Shown here: piece after piece, positions 23,166 to 36,195 of the stretch
Layout: every line of letters begins with the position of its first letter
How positions within the stretch are numbered: the first letter of the stretch is position 1
Assembly: GCF_023278565.1 (NCBI RefSeq)
Contig: NC_064676.1
Location: 7,378,001-7,442,000 of the forward strand
DNA length: 64,000 nucleotides
Reading direction: 5' to 3'
Origin: Colletotrichum lupini
Lineage: Eukaryota > Ascomycota > Sordariomycetes > Glomerellales > Glomerellaceae
The notes under the pieces: generated by a model
Database searches by the model: none
What the model was told of the DNA's origin: nothing
Seen by the model: the letters and a program-made list of their open reading frames with translations, nothing else
Translations under genes and position numbers: made by a program

Positions 23166-26100
23166 ATTATAAGCCTAGCTCTTAGTTAAGACCTTATATT
23201 ATAATAATATACTTATTAATACGATTCTTACGATCTTTTTAAAATAACCGATTTATTTATACTTACTTTAGCCTAAGCTAAACTAACTAGCTACGATAAT
23301 TAAATTAAATAGTTTAATATACTTTATACTATAAGTAAGGGCGTCGGGGTCTAGAAGTACGTCGACTTAGACGCTCTAGATTTTAATATATTCCTTAACC
23401 CCTCTATAACGCTTATTTTATTTTTAGAATTTAAATAATTAATTACGATCTATAATAACAAAGAACTACGAGCTTACTAAGCCCGTTATAAAGCGTTTAA
23501 AAATAACTAAAAAAACTAGGAAATCCTTTATTAATAGCTTTTAAATATAACTCTTAATACGAACCTTTTAACTTTTTTAAATATAAATAACTTATAGAAC
23601 TAAGCCGGGTTTCTTTTTATAAAGCTAACTATACTACTTACTTTATATAAATAAATCTATTCTTATATTATATTTATAAAGAGGATCTATACGCTCGAGA
23701 GTATTTAAAAATAATAAGAGCTCGATACTAAATACGAATAACTTATAGCTTACGAACGTAATACTATTAATACGTATATTAAAGTCCTCGCTTAGTAATT
23801 AGTAAAATTAGTTAACGCTATATTATACGAATATATATTTTAAAAAGCTACTAAGAACGGCGCTAAGTTTAGTATATAGCGAATTATTAAATATTTAAAA
23901 TAGGAATTTGCGCCCCCCGAACTAGTAATAAGGAATGCAGTTCAAAAGAAATATTAATAAGCCCTTAATAAAGCGAGGACCGGAATTAACCCCTAATATT
24001 AGTATAAGGAGTAGTAGTCTATTTATTTCTAAACTAAAACGTATAATATTTTAGAAATTAGTAAAGAGATTGCTATACTTAACTTCTTAGTTATAGTTAA
24101 GTCTAGACTTAACCCTATATAGGGCTAACGTATATATAAGACCTTTAGTAAATTAATAGCCTTTAGAACGTATACGAGGACCCTCGAGGAGATTATATAT
24201 ATATTTAGCTTAGTAACTTAGGACGTATATACTAAACGATTTTTAAGTTAAAGAGGGGCTTATTCTACTTTTACTAAACGCTCTAACTTAGTTAATAATA
24301 TAAATAATAAAAATAACGTTATATACTCTTATAATTACGTATACCTATAGCGCCCTATAGCGTACTAAAAATTAAAATAGGTACTTATAAGCTAAAACGC
24401 TAATAAGTTATTAATATAAATATTAAGGAGCTATATAGAGGAAGTCCTTATGACTATTAAATTAAGTAAGTAGAAATTACTTTATAATAAGCTTAAAAAA
24501 GCTAATTAGCTAAAGAACGATAGAATCCTTAAAAAACCTAGGTTTTTAAAAAGATCCTCTAACTAACTTATAGCGAGCTTATTAATAAACTAGGACGAGG
24601 GTTATATAGTCGCTATACTTATAAAGAGTTAGGACTTAGAAGTAAACGTAATCTTTAGTACCTCTATAAGTAGCGCTTATCCCCTTTTTTAGAGTATAAT
24701 AATAAATAGCTATAGAGTAATATATTTAATTAATAATAAGAGCCTATTTAAACCCGAGAGTTACGTATTATTAAGTAATAAAAACTATATTAAATTAGGA
24801 ACTATTATATTACTTATTACTATACGTAGTACTCATATTATAAAGGGCGTCCTAAATAGACCTAAGGGAAAGGGAACTTATAATTTAAAGCTCTAGAACG
24901 TCGCTTATATTAAGAGATTTTATATTAATATAATCTTAGAGACTTTACTAAATAAAAACGTACTCTAATACTATAATCTAAATTATACTTTATAATAGGG
25001 AACGCTTTATAAAAGCACTATTAAAAAATAGCTTATCTAAAAGAATAATCTAGTCTTTTTCGAATATAAGCTCCTCTAATCCTATTCTTCTTTTATAAAC
25101 CTTAAGCGTATTCTATAGAGCCTAGTTAGTATTATATTACTAGTTAGCTATAGAAAATTCCGTTACTTATATTAATATACTTATAAAAGGTCTAATAGCG
25201 CGCTCCTCTAATACCTTAAAATAAGTTATTTTAGACCTAACACTCTTCGTTAATTACTATATAAGACTTAAAGTATACGTATTAAACCTCTATTATAAGT
25301 TAAGTATAAAGTATATATATTATCCGAAGCTAAAATAGTAGTCTTAAGAGGACTACTCTTAAAAAAAGCCTTACGGCTATAGTACCGTATATACTAAGAT
25401 CTCTTTTACTTCGAACTATCTTTTAATAAATAATAATATATACTTATAATTTTTAATAAATATAATAAGTAGCTCAAGGGGTTCCCTTTAAAAATAAAAA
25501 TAAAGGAAGAAGTACTTTTTATATTATAGAGCCTCGAGGTAGCGATTTATTATTAAAAAGGGACTCTAATTTACTTCTTTAAAAATAATAATAAAACCGC
25601 TCTCTTAACTATAAATATTAAATACGTATATAAAACGTAGTATAGCGAGCTAGGAATTAAAATAGAACTTCTATTTTTATATATAGAAGAACCCGTAAGT
25701 AATGCTAAAAGAGTAGGTTAATTCGTAATTACTAAAGCTTATAAAATATACTTTTTTATAAACCTCCTTACGAATTTATAGGACGAAATAGTACTAGCGG
25801 TAATTTTTATTTATAATATTACCCTACGGGAGGCTAATAAAGGAGATTTGCCTATTATAATAAAAATTAATTAGTAAAAGCGGTATTAACGCTAATAATA
25901 AACGGGTTACTAAGTACGGGATTCTAAACCAGTTACCCCGTATTTTAGTAGCCTCTATATATATAACTACTAAGTATACCCTCTTTATAAAGATCGTAAG
26001 AGGGGTATACGTTAAAAGGAGTTTAAAGTGCTTCTTCGCGGGCATATAAAATACTTAGTTAGATATATATTAAAAATATATAACTTATATAAGGTCTAAG

Positions 26101-29100
26101 TACCCGCGCTTAAGTAAGTATTTATTACAAAAAATATTAAGTTTAATAAAGAAGTCTTTTATAATCCCGTATATAAGGAATAAGCTATTATAAATAAGTA
26201 AGTAAATTTAGTAATCTAAGAGATATAAGAACTTTTTAATACTAACGATAAGTTAGTTCGAGTACTTAGAAAAGTAGATCTAGACTTTAAAAATACTAAT
26301 ACTTAAAATAACTTTATAATTAAAAATAGTATTATTATTAAATTTTTAATTATTTAGGACGCTAAGTAATTAATAAACGTACTCTAGGGTGCGGTAAATA
26401 AAGTTAAAAAGGCTAATATAGTCTTATTATTATTACTAACCCCTAAGATAACCCCCTTATACGAGCTTAGGGGTAGGGGTAAAAAAGGGGATATAATAAT
26501 TAAGTTATAAATAGCTCTATATAGTTTATAATCCTCTCTACGAGTACTTATATATACTATAAAAGTTCTTAAGCTTTTAATTCCTAACGGCTCTTAATAA
26601 AACGCTAAAGTATATAGTAAATAAAATACTAATTATAAAGAAATAATTCCTAACGCTAAAGTCGACGTTAATAGGGAACCCTTATAATAAACCTTTATTA
26701 TTATATAAAAACAGAGCTTATAAGAACTACTTTATTAAGTACTAAGTAAAGCTCCGTTAGGTCTTAGATATTTAAACCGGGCCCGCAGACCTTTATAACG
26801 CTTTAATAATAATATTTTTATAACGCTTTTATATTTAAATATAAAAGATAATAATTACTATAACCGTCTCTAGGACTACTTTTTTTTTACTTTTATACCT
26901 AATTAATAAAAAGCTATAAAAAAAAGTAATATAGGATATATAATATTTTATTAAGTAGTAAAAAGAGCAGTTTATAAGACCTATTTAGAGCGCTCCGGAG
27001 GAGTTTAAAAACTACGACTTACTAAAGTTAACTTTTAAAACTTACTAAAGAAGTTTAGTAATATTAAATATTTCTTATTATAACTATAAAAGTTATTTAG
27101 GGATACTATAAATATAGAAATAAAAAAGCTAAGGGATATTAATATATAAAAAGAGGTCGATTATAATCCTAAATAAGGGATCCTATTTTTATTAAAGTAG
27201 GTATATACTTATAAATACGACGTTAATAACGAGGTTAGCGAGGTAAAAGTACGTATATATATAAGGGGGGATATATAACTACTTAACCCCTTATAAAATA
27301 CGTATATTTCGATACTCGTTATAAAGGCCTTTAGGCTTATAATAGTAATAACTACCTAATTTAACCTTAAAATAAACTAATGTAATACTATTAACGTATT
27401 CCTTAACGCGCCTCTTAAAAATAAAAAGCTAATAATTATTAAACTCTTAGAGGGATATAAGGTTATTAATAAAATAAATAAACTCTGACGCGCTTTATAT
27501 AGCTTCTAAGACTTACTAATTCTCTAGTTTTAAACTTTTATCTCTATATTCTATAATATAAATATAATATATAGCTACGAGGAGATCTATATTTACTAAA
27601 CCGTAAATAGGAAAGTAATATTAGTATTCTATATTAATAACTTTCTTATTTTATATTATTGTAATAACTAAAAGGTAGCTTAGGGGATCGTTAATAATAT
27701 AAAAAAATATATTAACTTTAAAGAGAATAGACTAATTAATTACTTCCTCGGAGTGCGGATTTTATAAAACCGTACTATTTATAAAGTTTATTTTATTTAT
27801 AACGTATATATTAAGTAAGTTACTAAGCGCTTTAACCTTATAGATTTACTATATCTAGCTACCCCTCTTTTTTAAAAAGAGTTTAAACTAAACGAGGGGT
27901 AGGTAATAAAGGAGGAAATAAAGAGCTACTAAGAGAAGGTTGGGAGTATACTTTATATAGCTATTATAATTAGACTAAACGTCGCCTTTACTTACTTATA
28001 ATTATTACGGTTCTTAATTAACCTAAGCGTAACTTATATTAAAATAATTAATTACTATATCCGATATTTTTATATAATAAGATATTGTACGCTCTATTAT
28101 AATAGTATACCGAGTGCGTAATTATTACTTTTAATTAGAAATACTAACTTTATAAATAACGAGGTAATACGACGATTATCTTAAGGATATATAATATTCC
28201 TTTTTAGTAGCCTAATTTAATAGAAATTAATACGCTAAGTAACGGTTATAACGTTAATTACTAAAGCTAAGCTTCTTTATTTTAAAAAAAATTATAAAAG
28301 AGACTATAGCTTTAAAGCGCCTTTTTAAAGATATTACCCTTAACCTAAGAGAAGTATAGTTAGTTAACTACGATAATTAATAGATAATTCGACTCGTTAT
28401 AAGGGAGAAAAAAAGAATAGCTACTCGACTTTACTATATTAATATATAAAATATATAACTAAAATAAGAGCACGCTAGAAGTAGCTTCGAAGTTACTTAT
28501 ATATTAATAAAAGATATATTAATAAATAGACTTATTAAAAACCTTTTATAAGCTAAGTTCGAACATTTCTATACACTTTTTAACCTTTATAATACGTAAG
28601 AAGCTATTATAAATAGCTAAAATAATTAAAAATAATTAATTTAGGCTATACTTAAAAAAACTTAATACCTAAAAGTAAATAATAAACAGAACTTAGAGTA
28701 CGGCCCGGAGGCCTAAAATAAATAAAATAAAAACCTCTTATAGCCCAAAAGCCTAAACTCCTAAAATAACCTTATTTTATAGGGTATATATATATAAAAA
28801 TAAGACCCGGGCTTATACTTATTATTTAAACTCCTAGTTTATAAAGTATATAGTTACTAAGAGTATAGCGTTATTAAAAAAGAGGGTTAGTATACGTATT
28901 AAAAAACGCGTTTTATATACCTCGAAGTTTATAAAACTAAGAATAGTAGGGGTAGCAGGGGGCGTAGGAACTAGAACGATTATTAAGTTAATAACTTAGG
29001 GTATAAAAATAAGTAGTATAATAAGAAATTAGTTATAAATAATTATAATAAGTATAAAAGAGGACCGGGGGTGCGTGTTAAAAAAGTCCTCTATATAAAA

Positions 29101-30430
29101 ACTAATATAATTCTTATATATCCTCTAGTTATTATATATTTAATAAATAATACTACGAAGCTTAGTAATATCTTATTAAAACTATAGTTAAAAGTGCGCT
29201 TCTTAACGATAAAAAAGGATAATATACTTATAAAAGAGGGAGCGCTACTTATAATAGCCTCGGTAAGGGCCTAGGCTATTAGTTATAAAACGACCGGTAT
29301 ATTAATATACCCTTTAGCTAAACGGCTATTAAAGTAGTATATATACTAGCTACTACTTTTTATAAAATAACGACTACTATTTTTAATATTAATATATTAA
29401 AGGGTTACTTTAAAATAGGGTAAGTACTAAATCTCCCGTTCCTTAGGAGCCTCTTTTTTAAGCTTTTTAAGGACTAAGTATATATTAAATAGGCTTAGAA
29501 TAATAAAAAAAACTATACTTATTACGGGGGGTACTTTAGCCTCTCGGCGTTCTTTTCTATTTCTTATTACCTTTTTAAAAAAAACTAGCCTTATATTTTT
29601 TAAACTTTAAAATAATATTAAATATAAATTCTTAAAATAATAAGTATATAATATACCCTTTTTAAAAGGCTTATTATCCGAACTAGTCTTATTTTTATTT
29701 TTAAATTCTAAGGGGGGGATAAGTAAAAGCCCGTTAGAGCTCTTATTATTACTATTTACTTTATTATTACCTTTATTATAGCTACTAAGGAGAGCCTCGA
29801 ACTTAATAAAGTCCTTAGTATTTTAATTAATAACCTTAATATCCTCTTAACTAGAGAGGAAGAGCTTAGTAGCCGGGCTTTAATAAGTAAATAAGAAGTT
29901 ATAAGGGGGGGTAACGACTTAGAGGGGCTCGTTAATATTATTACTTATTTAAATTCTTAGTAAACTATATAACGTATATATAAAAAGTATTATAAAAATT
30001 ATATAAAACTTACTATTACTTCTAGATATATTAAATATTTATATTTAAAATAAAATTAATAAATAATTCGATAGTATAGGCGCGCGCGCATAGTAAATAG
30101 GGGTACTTATAGTAATTATAAGAGATTAAAAAGAAGAAAAAAAATAATAACTAAGTAATACTACGAGAATTTAGATATATATAAGGCGGCTAGGTAGCCT
30201 CGCTCTTAGTAATTTATATACTAAAAGTAATAAAATACGCACTATTCTAAGTTAGGATTCTATTTATTTTAAATAAAGAGATATATTTATAATAAACGTA
30301 GTTTAAAAGACGCGTATCCCTTATACTTAATTTTCTTTTATTTATATTTAACTAAATTAGGCCTTTATAAGGGCATTTAGAGATTCTATTTTAAGTATAA
30401 TAGCTCCCTAGTGGTAGTAATTAGGGGGTA

Positions 30431-30607
30431 TATTACGTAATAAGGATAGTAATCGTACCTTATAAAGTACTTATTACGTGCTAAATCACGTATCTATCTC
30501 AGATATCGTGTATATAGACCTTTTCCTTTTGTCTATTTCCACTTTGATAGTTAAGCCACTTTTACCACACTCCGTATGCCCATTGCTGCGTGCCATAACT
30601 CGTGACA
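30431..30607 (+). repeat. Right LTR, 177 bp
   Basis: Begins TATTACG (decayed TGTCACG) and ends CGTGACA. The outer ~100-130 bp are unmutated. All differences from the left LTR that I see are transitions. Confidence 0.93.
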
Positions 30608-31005
30608 CAATTGGCAAGAGCATCCTCAAACCCGCCTTCGAGATTCCCGATACTCTACGGTCCAAGACAGCGCTCGACGCGTCGAGTCGGGTTCGAAGCT
30701 GGGAGTCATCGCCTTATCCTGTGGAGGACTTCAAACCCGAGCGATGGCTGGTCAAATCAGATAAGGACCCCGAGAAGACATTGTATGATGCCACGGCGGG
30801 GCCGCAGATGGCCTTTGGGCTCGGGCCTAGAGCATGCTTCGGGCGGAGACTGGCGTATCTGGAGCTCCGCATGTTGACCGTGTTGCTGATCTGGAACTTT
30901 GACTTTTTGTCGTGTCCTCCTGAGTTGTCCGACTATAGAGGCTACGACGGTTTGACGGTCAAGCCTCGGCAATGCTACGTCAAGCTATCGAAGATCACAT
31001 TGTAA

Positions 31006-31423
31006 GGTCTTTTTCAAGGCCATCGCGAGGTAGCCTAGACTTTGACATGGTAGAGAGCCGAAGACCCTTTACCTAAGGACGTACATGTACATTATGTCAC
31101 GCATATGAGGGAGGCGATCCCGGCCTCTCAGCCGCCTTGAATAGTGACGAAAGACATACACTGCAACGTGTATGCATAGACAGAACCAGTAGACTGAAAG
31201 GCGTCACACAATGAAAGGCATGGCACAGTGACTTGACGAGAACGAATTGCCTATCTAGTATGCTTTGACCTGAAGGATTCTCGCCACAATATGCAACGTT
31301 CTGTAAGCAACCTGTTTCTCAAGGCCACCGCGGCCTGTATGCTGAACTCCAGAAACACCATGCCCAATGCACCTATAGCCGCCCGATGCGCCATGCTAGG
31401 TAGGATATCACTCGCTTCAGCCT
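31006..31423. other. Convergent 3' region of the P450 and kinesin genes
   Basis: No gene; the two genes end towards each other here. Confidence 0.5.
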
Positions 31424-33655
31424 TCAAATGGCTAGTCCAACAAGGCCGTCGTAAGCACGCTCGACGGTCCGACCACCCATTCCAGGAATGGTCTTCAGCT
31501 GCGCCAAGGTCTCAATCTCGGCGTCTTCCTCATCCGCCAAGTGTTCCAAGTAATCAACGAGGTCCTGGGCCTTCTTCGAACCGAATCCGTGCAAGCCCTT
31601 GATCTGGGCAAGGTCTCGTGAGTTGACGATGCTCAACAAGTTCTGAGTTCGGGGAGAGGCTGGCCCGGCCGGGTCGGGAAGGACCATTTTGGGAGGCTTG
31701 GCGGGCTTTGCCTTTCGGCTCTTCGTCTTCGCGGCAACGTCCACAAAACTCATGTCCTCGTCTCCTCTGTCTTGTTGGTACTCCTCGTCACTGTCTTCGG
31801 CAGCGATTCTTCTGCGCTTCTTTTCGTGTCCGTTCCGAGGAGAGGATGACACTGGCAGAGACTCGGTGGGAAGCATGTTTCCAAGCTTGACCCTCAACTT
31901 CTCAATCTTGCCCAATAGCTTGGCCTGGCCTGGGAAGAAAGGAAGGGCCTCCTCGTACATCTGAAGCGCCACAACATCATTACCAGTCTCCTTGGCCTGC
32001 CTAGCAGCCAGCAAGAAGCGTAGGCCCTCTGAGCGACCATCGTCGCGTTCCCGCTCCTCATTCGCAATCCGGCGCTCCAGTGCTTCCAACCGTCGCCGCA
32101 CGGCATCGTTGATATCGGGGTGAGCAGGTGCAGGTGCAGGCTCTGCCGTTTTGTTCTCCCTAGATGCGAGGATCTCGCTGACCTTTTTCTCGACGATGGC
32201 CTCCAACTGCTCTGCGGAGATGGAAAGCTTTTGTTCGGCTGGTTGAGCTGGCTGGGTTGGTTGAGCAATCAGGGAGGACTGCGACGGCCGTGCAAGTTTG
32301 CTAGCCTTGGCTGGCAATTCGCGTTCGACGAGGGGCTTCCGGGTCTGCGTCATGTTGGCAGTCGGTCGGACGGGGACAGCAGACTTGCTACGGTCGGTGT
32401 ACACATTAAAAAGCTTGACCGGTCGCGTCGGATCGGCAGCTTTTTCGGTTGCCTTGGCTGCAATAGTGCCACTGTGAATGTTGTGGGCATTGGATAAGGG
32501 GCGGAGGGGTTGTCGTAGGGTGGATGTAGAACTTCCCGAGTTTGTACGCGGGACTTGCTTGAAGACGACTTCATTCTCAATTTCGCGGACCTCGATGCGC
32601 TTGGCTCTCGAGCTGACATTCAAGCTGCTCAGAGTGTCCAGATGGTAGCTCCGGATTGGGGCCAGGTTCAGGATCATGACCGTGATGCCGTTGTTCTGGC
32701 CTAGACTGAGGATGCGCGTCATCTTTGACTCGCGGTAAGGAATCCGTTTGTCCCCTCGTGAGATGGCGTCGATGCACTGGGACAGGACGAAAAGACTTTT
32801 GTTGATGGCAGCAGACTCTACCAGTCTCTCCTTTCCATTGTCGGTACGGCGGTTGTCTTCTGAGCCAGCCAAGTCAATGGCTGAGGCCACGCTTTCGCGG
32901 ACCTGGTCTCCCGCCGTTTGGGTCACCTTGATTCTCATGATGGCATGGCTTCGACTGCTGTGGGCGTTGAGTTTCGTTGATGCCGTCACGCGGTTGTTAT
33001 TCGCCTCGATATAGAGTCGGGAAAAGTCCTGAAGATCCTCGCAGGCGCGTTCGGATAGACCCACTACCATCGTCTTGCCATCTTTTTCGCGGAGGGGAAG
33101 GCCAGAGGGCTGACGTTTCTCGGGAGGTTCGAATAGGTCAAAAACCTTGTCGTTGTATATCTCGTAGTATGATAAGACAACGTCGACGGTGGTCTGGCCG
33201 CCGGTGTCCTTGGCGATCTTCTTTCCGCGCCGATACACACCGCTCAATAGCCGCGGGATGACACCGCGATCTGCCAGCTTCAGCCCACCTCTCATGGTGT
33301 GCGTCTTGCCTGTTCCGGTGACTCCATAGGCAAAGATGGTGACATCGAGGCCTTGGAAGAGTGCCTTAATGTGTGGTGCCACTGCTCAAGTTAGTATGAC
33401 CGATGTCTCTCGATGATTCGTATCTAGCGTAAAGGTATCCGTACCCTCTGCTGTGAAGAGTGCGTCCTGTGTCGTCGATTGGTCGTAGACGCTGGTGAAG
33501 GCGAAGGAGAACTCCTCGCTCTCGTTCTTCGGACTTGGGATCTTGACCAGCGTGGCTGGCTTGCCCGGCTCAGTGCTGTCCGCGCGGACAATGACGTCCT
33601 TATCCAGCTCCTTTTCGAGGAGGGGACGGATACGCGCGACCACACGAACCGACAT
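31424..33655 (-). CDS. Kinesin-10 (KIF22/Kid-like) motor protein
   Basis: Two exons (33655-33445, 33381-31424) join to 722 aa. The motor domain starts MSVRVVARIRPLLEKEL. It has P-loop AYGVTGTGKTHTM, switch I NAHSSRSHAI, switch II DLAGSEDNRRT, and the microtubule-binding and neck region NKSLFVLSQCIDAIS to YRESKMTRIL. A low-complexity linker follows, then a helical piece (ARQAKETGNDVVALQMYEEA). The C-terminus has paired helix-hairpin-helix elements (IKGLHGFGSKKAQDLVDYL and LKTIPGMGGRTVERAY). A motor plus C-terminal HhH DNA-binding region is the hallmark of the Kid/KIF22 chromokinesins, which act on chromosome arms in mitosis. The P-loop, SSRSH and DLAGSE motifs are all intact. The start ATG at 33655 is preferred over upstream in-frame sequence, since the motor core begins immediately. 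It is a conserved single-copy-type gene, unlike its transposon-rich surroundings. Confidence 0.92.
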
Positions 33656-34090
33656 GGTGAGGCCAGACCGACTTTCGACTCGATGGTGAGGGTGGCAGCA
33701 GCCCAAGCCAGCAGGAATGAGAAGATGTCGAAGCCGATACTCGGGTTCCGATACTCGGGGGTGTGATGTCGGAGTTTGGAGTCGACGCGACGTGTCGAGG
33801 TTGGTTCGACGAGAAGACTTTTGTGGTGTTTGAACCGTGTTCGTGACTTATTCAATGTTGTGCAAGGAATATGGAAGGTTTGCACTGAGGCCTTGTCAAC
33901 AGGGGTGTGGACATGGGCTGTTGCTGGGGTGATTGCGCTAATCTCCTCTAAGCGAATGAAACGAATCTCCAGCCCCACTAAAGCCTTCGAGCTTTGACAT
34001 TGGCAGGAACATTCAGATACGTACTTGGTCCATAGGGGTAAGCTTAATCCCCTGCTCTAGTACCGACCCACAGACCAGGGTCAGCACACC
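33656..34090. other. Kinesin promoter side
   Basis: Nothing coding is supported. It includes an imperfect palindrome GGGGTAAGCTTAATCCCC near 34037, just before the AT-rich block. Confidence 0.4.
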
Positions 34091-35875
34091 AGTCACATCG
34101 TTAGCGCAAAATAGCTAATATAATCAATAATTATTCGAATCTAATTAATTTCTATAGTTAAATTAGTATTTAATATGTATTCCGTTAGTATTAATTACCG
34201 CTTAGTAATATATAAGTATTATACTTAATAATAAGTATAAAAAGTCTTTTAAAAGGGTATCTTAGGCCTCTTTAACCTATTATTATAATACGTTATAAAT
34301 AAGGTTTTCTTATATACCTATAAGCTCCTATATATAATCCTTTATTTAATTTTAATACGTCTTAATAAGGTTAAAATTAGGTAAGAAAAGTAGCTAAAAA
34401 ATAAAATAAATACTATAGTTACTAAGCTCTTATTAAATAGTTTTTATATTATATACTAAGGCCCCGTTTTATATTAAAATAAGATTATTACTATATATTT
34501 ATTAATAAAAGCGAATCTAACTATTAATAATAAGTATAGTATAGTCTTAGTAAGAATTAGTACGAATACTACCCTAAATTTCTTTTTTAAAAATACTTAA
34601 TTCTTTCTAATCCCTAAAAAAATATCTTTAGAATATCTAATCCCGCTTACGTTAATACCTCTTAATAATATACGTCAAGTCCTATTTTTTATTATAATAA
34701 TGGGTAATATAAAGCTTATAATAATAACCGCCCGTAACTTATATCTTATCTATTTATAGGATTTTTTATTACTTTTTAACGGTTTAATAAAAGTACTCTC
34801 GTACTTAAATAAAATACTTAATTTAATTAGCCTCGGATATTAGGGGCTTATGATAAGTAATATAATAATAAAACCCGAGCTACCGTAAGGCTACTTATAT
34901 AATATAGATACTAAATTAAAAATAAAAAAGGGTAGTTAATAATTATAAAAAGGAGGCCCGGTAGCCCTTTTTTAAAGAAGTAATATACTTAATAAGCTCT
35001 TTCTCTTATTATAAGCTTATAACCCGTAAGTAGCTAGACTATATCTAGCACGTATAGCTTTAACGAGGTAATACGGGATATTCTTATAAAGAATATAAAA
35101 AGTGAATATTTATATAGAAGCAAGAATATATAAATATAGGGGAAATAAGCGTATATAAAAGTGGTTTTTGTAATAAAGAGAGTAATATAGTTAAATTACT
35201 ATATGAGAAGTTGCTTACTTAACGAAAGGTCTAGGTAGGCAAATATACGCCTATATATAGGCATAAAAACCTCCTACTAGAATATTCCATTCCTTATTAA
35301 TTATGATATAATTAATAAGCGCATACGTAAGTGAATGCGTAATCGTAGTACGTAATTCCGTCTCGAGAGAATTCCAGCTTATTTAGTTACCTTCTAGTAC
35401 TTTCCATTGCTCACGTAAGCTTATGTAAGCAGTATTGCTTTTGTAATCAATACCTATAATAATCTACAGAAATCGTAGATTAATATAGTATATAGCTTGC
35501 TTACGTAATATTGATAATAAGGCGAATAATAAGGTAAACAAAGTTACCTTCGTAACACTATAAAATAATTACTATTAACGGGGCCCTTATTACTATACGT
35601 ACTTAATCTCTTATATATCTAGTCATTTTAATAACTTATATAAGCGTAAATTTTATATTAATGTATAGCGTACGAACGCGCTACTAATCAGCCTTAATAA
35701 GGTACTTAGTCGTACTACTTATTAAGTATACCATATTAATAATAATTCGTTAATAAGTAAGGGTAGTAAAAAGATAGGTAGGTAAGTAGGTAAGTAAGTA
35801 AGTGGTAAATATATAAGAGGAAAAGATCGTAATTAGTAAAAAAGCTAGGCTAGGCTAATTAGTAGGCCCATAATG
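34091..35875. mobile_element. AT-rich RIP-type block, probable dead transposon
   Basis: This is about 1.8 kb of extremely AT-rich, TA-dinucleotide-rich, stop-filled sequence that starts and ends abruptly against normal coding-grade DNA. No LTRs, inverted ends or domains could be identified by eye, so the element class is unknown. Near the right end (35775-35815) there are TAGG/TAAG tetranucleotide repeats. These are the reverse complement of those inside the 774-bp element at 9.46 kb. A more complex patch lies around 35370-35460. Confidence 0.6.
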
Positions 35876-36195
35876 AATTCGCGGCCTCTGGTTAGTCGGA
35901 TCGCTTGTAGAAAGGTGGTGTAGACCTGCCCTATCGGTACTTGACAAGGGGGTTAAACTTTGGCCTGATACCGTAGTACTCCCCACCTCACGTGCCACTA
36001 CGTATTCCCCAGGACCTACAGATACGTACCCTTCGGCACGGCACGGTATTGACCCGGGATGAAGCTCCGGGATTTTGCCGTCAGCTCAGCGCAAGGTCGA
36101 CAGCCCTCCAAATTCCTGATGGAGCACCGCAGAGGGCGACAGCTGCTGGAGCTTCCAAGTCACGATCCGAACGACCGACGTCATCAGCCTCCCAG

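Larger units (their letters stand above)
22989..30607 (+). mobile_element. Full-length Ty1/copia LTR retrotransposon, RIP-mutated
   Basis: It spans 7,619 bp between 177-bp LTRs, with target duplication CAATT at 22984-22988 and 30608-30612. Its interior is extremely AT-rich, with hundreds of TAA/TAG stops from C-to-T changes, so nothing is translatable. Pol remnants can still be read on the plus strand. A reverse-transcriptase LYGLxx-type segment lies near 27491-27510. The catalytic Tyr-x-Asp-Asp box (27630-27641) now reads Tyr-Ile-Asn-Asn. An RNase H end lies at about 28430-28545, with a conserved LxxxKFEHF-like tail to 28590. RT followed by RNase H at the end of pol is seen. That integrase precedes it, as in copia, is assumed from the family and was not confirmed. 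About 1.8 kb beyond pol (28600-30430) is unassigned. Confidence 0.93.
21584..31005 (+). pseudogene. Cytochrome P450 split by a copia retrotransposon
   Basis: Exon 1 (21584-22603) starts MFSSNSGLQYCVVVAIFAM, a membrane anchor, followed by the Pro-rich hinge PKPIPGIP. After a 64-bp intron, exon 2 carries the I-helix oxygen-binding motif AGHETTATTF and the K-helix ExxR motif (EEILR). Coding stops at 22988, where the retrotransposon begins. The remaining exon (30613-31005) has DFKPERWL and the haem-binding loop FGLGPRACFGRRLAYLE. Without the element and one CAATT copy the gene is a single open frame of 577 aa, with no other break. The existing 5' product would run into the LTR and stop at 23042, without the haem Cys ligand, so it cannot be an active P450. 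ATG 21584 is chosen; the upstream open frame starts only with TTG. The substrate is unknown. Confidence 0.93.

Noticed and set aside
25824..26045. 73-aa minus-strand frame inside the AT-rich element
   Set aside because: A chance open frame in RIP-decayed copia sequence; the element's pol reads on the other strand.
30478..31005. Separate 175-aa P450-like gene
   Set aside because: Its first 45 residues are LTR sequence; it is the 3' exon of the interrupted P450.
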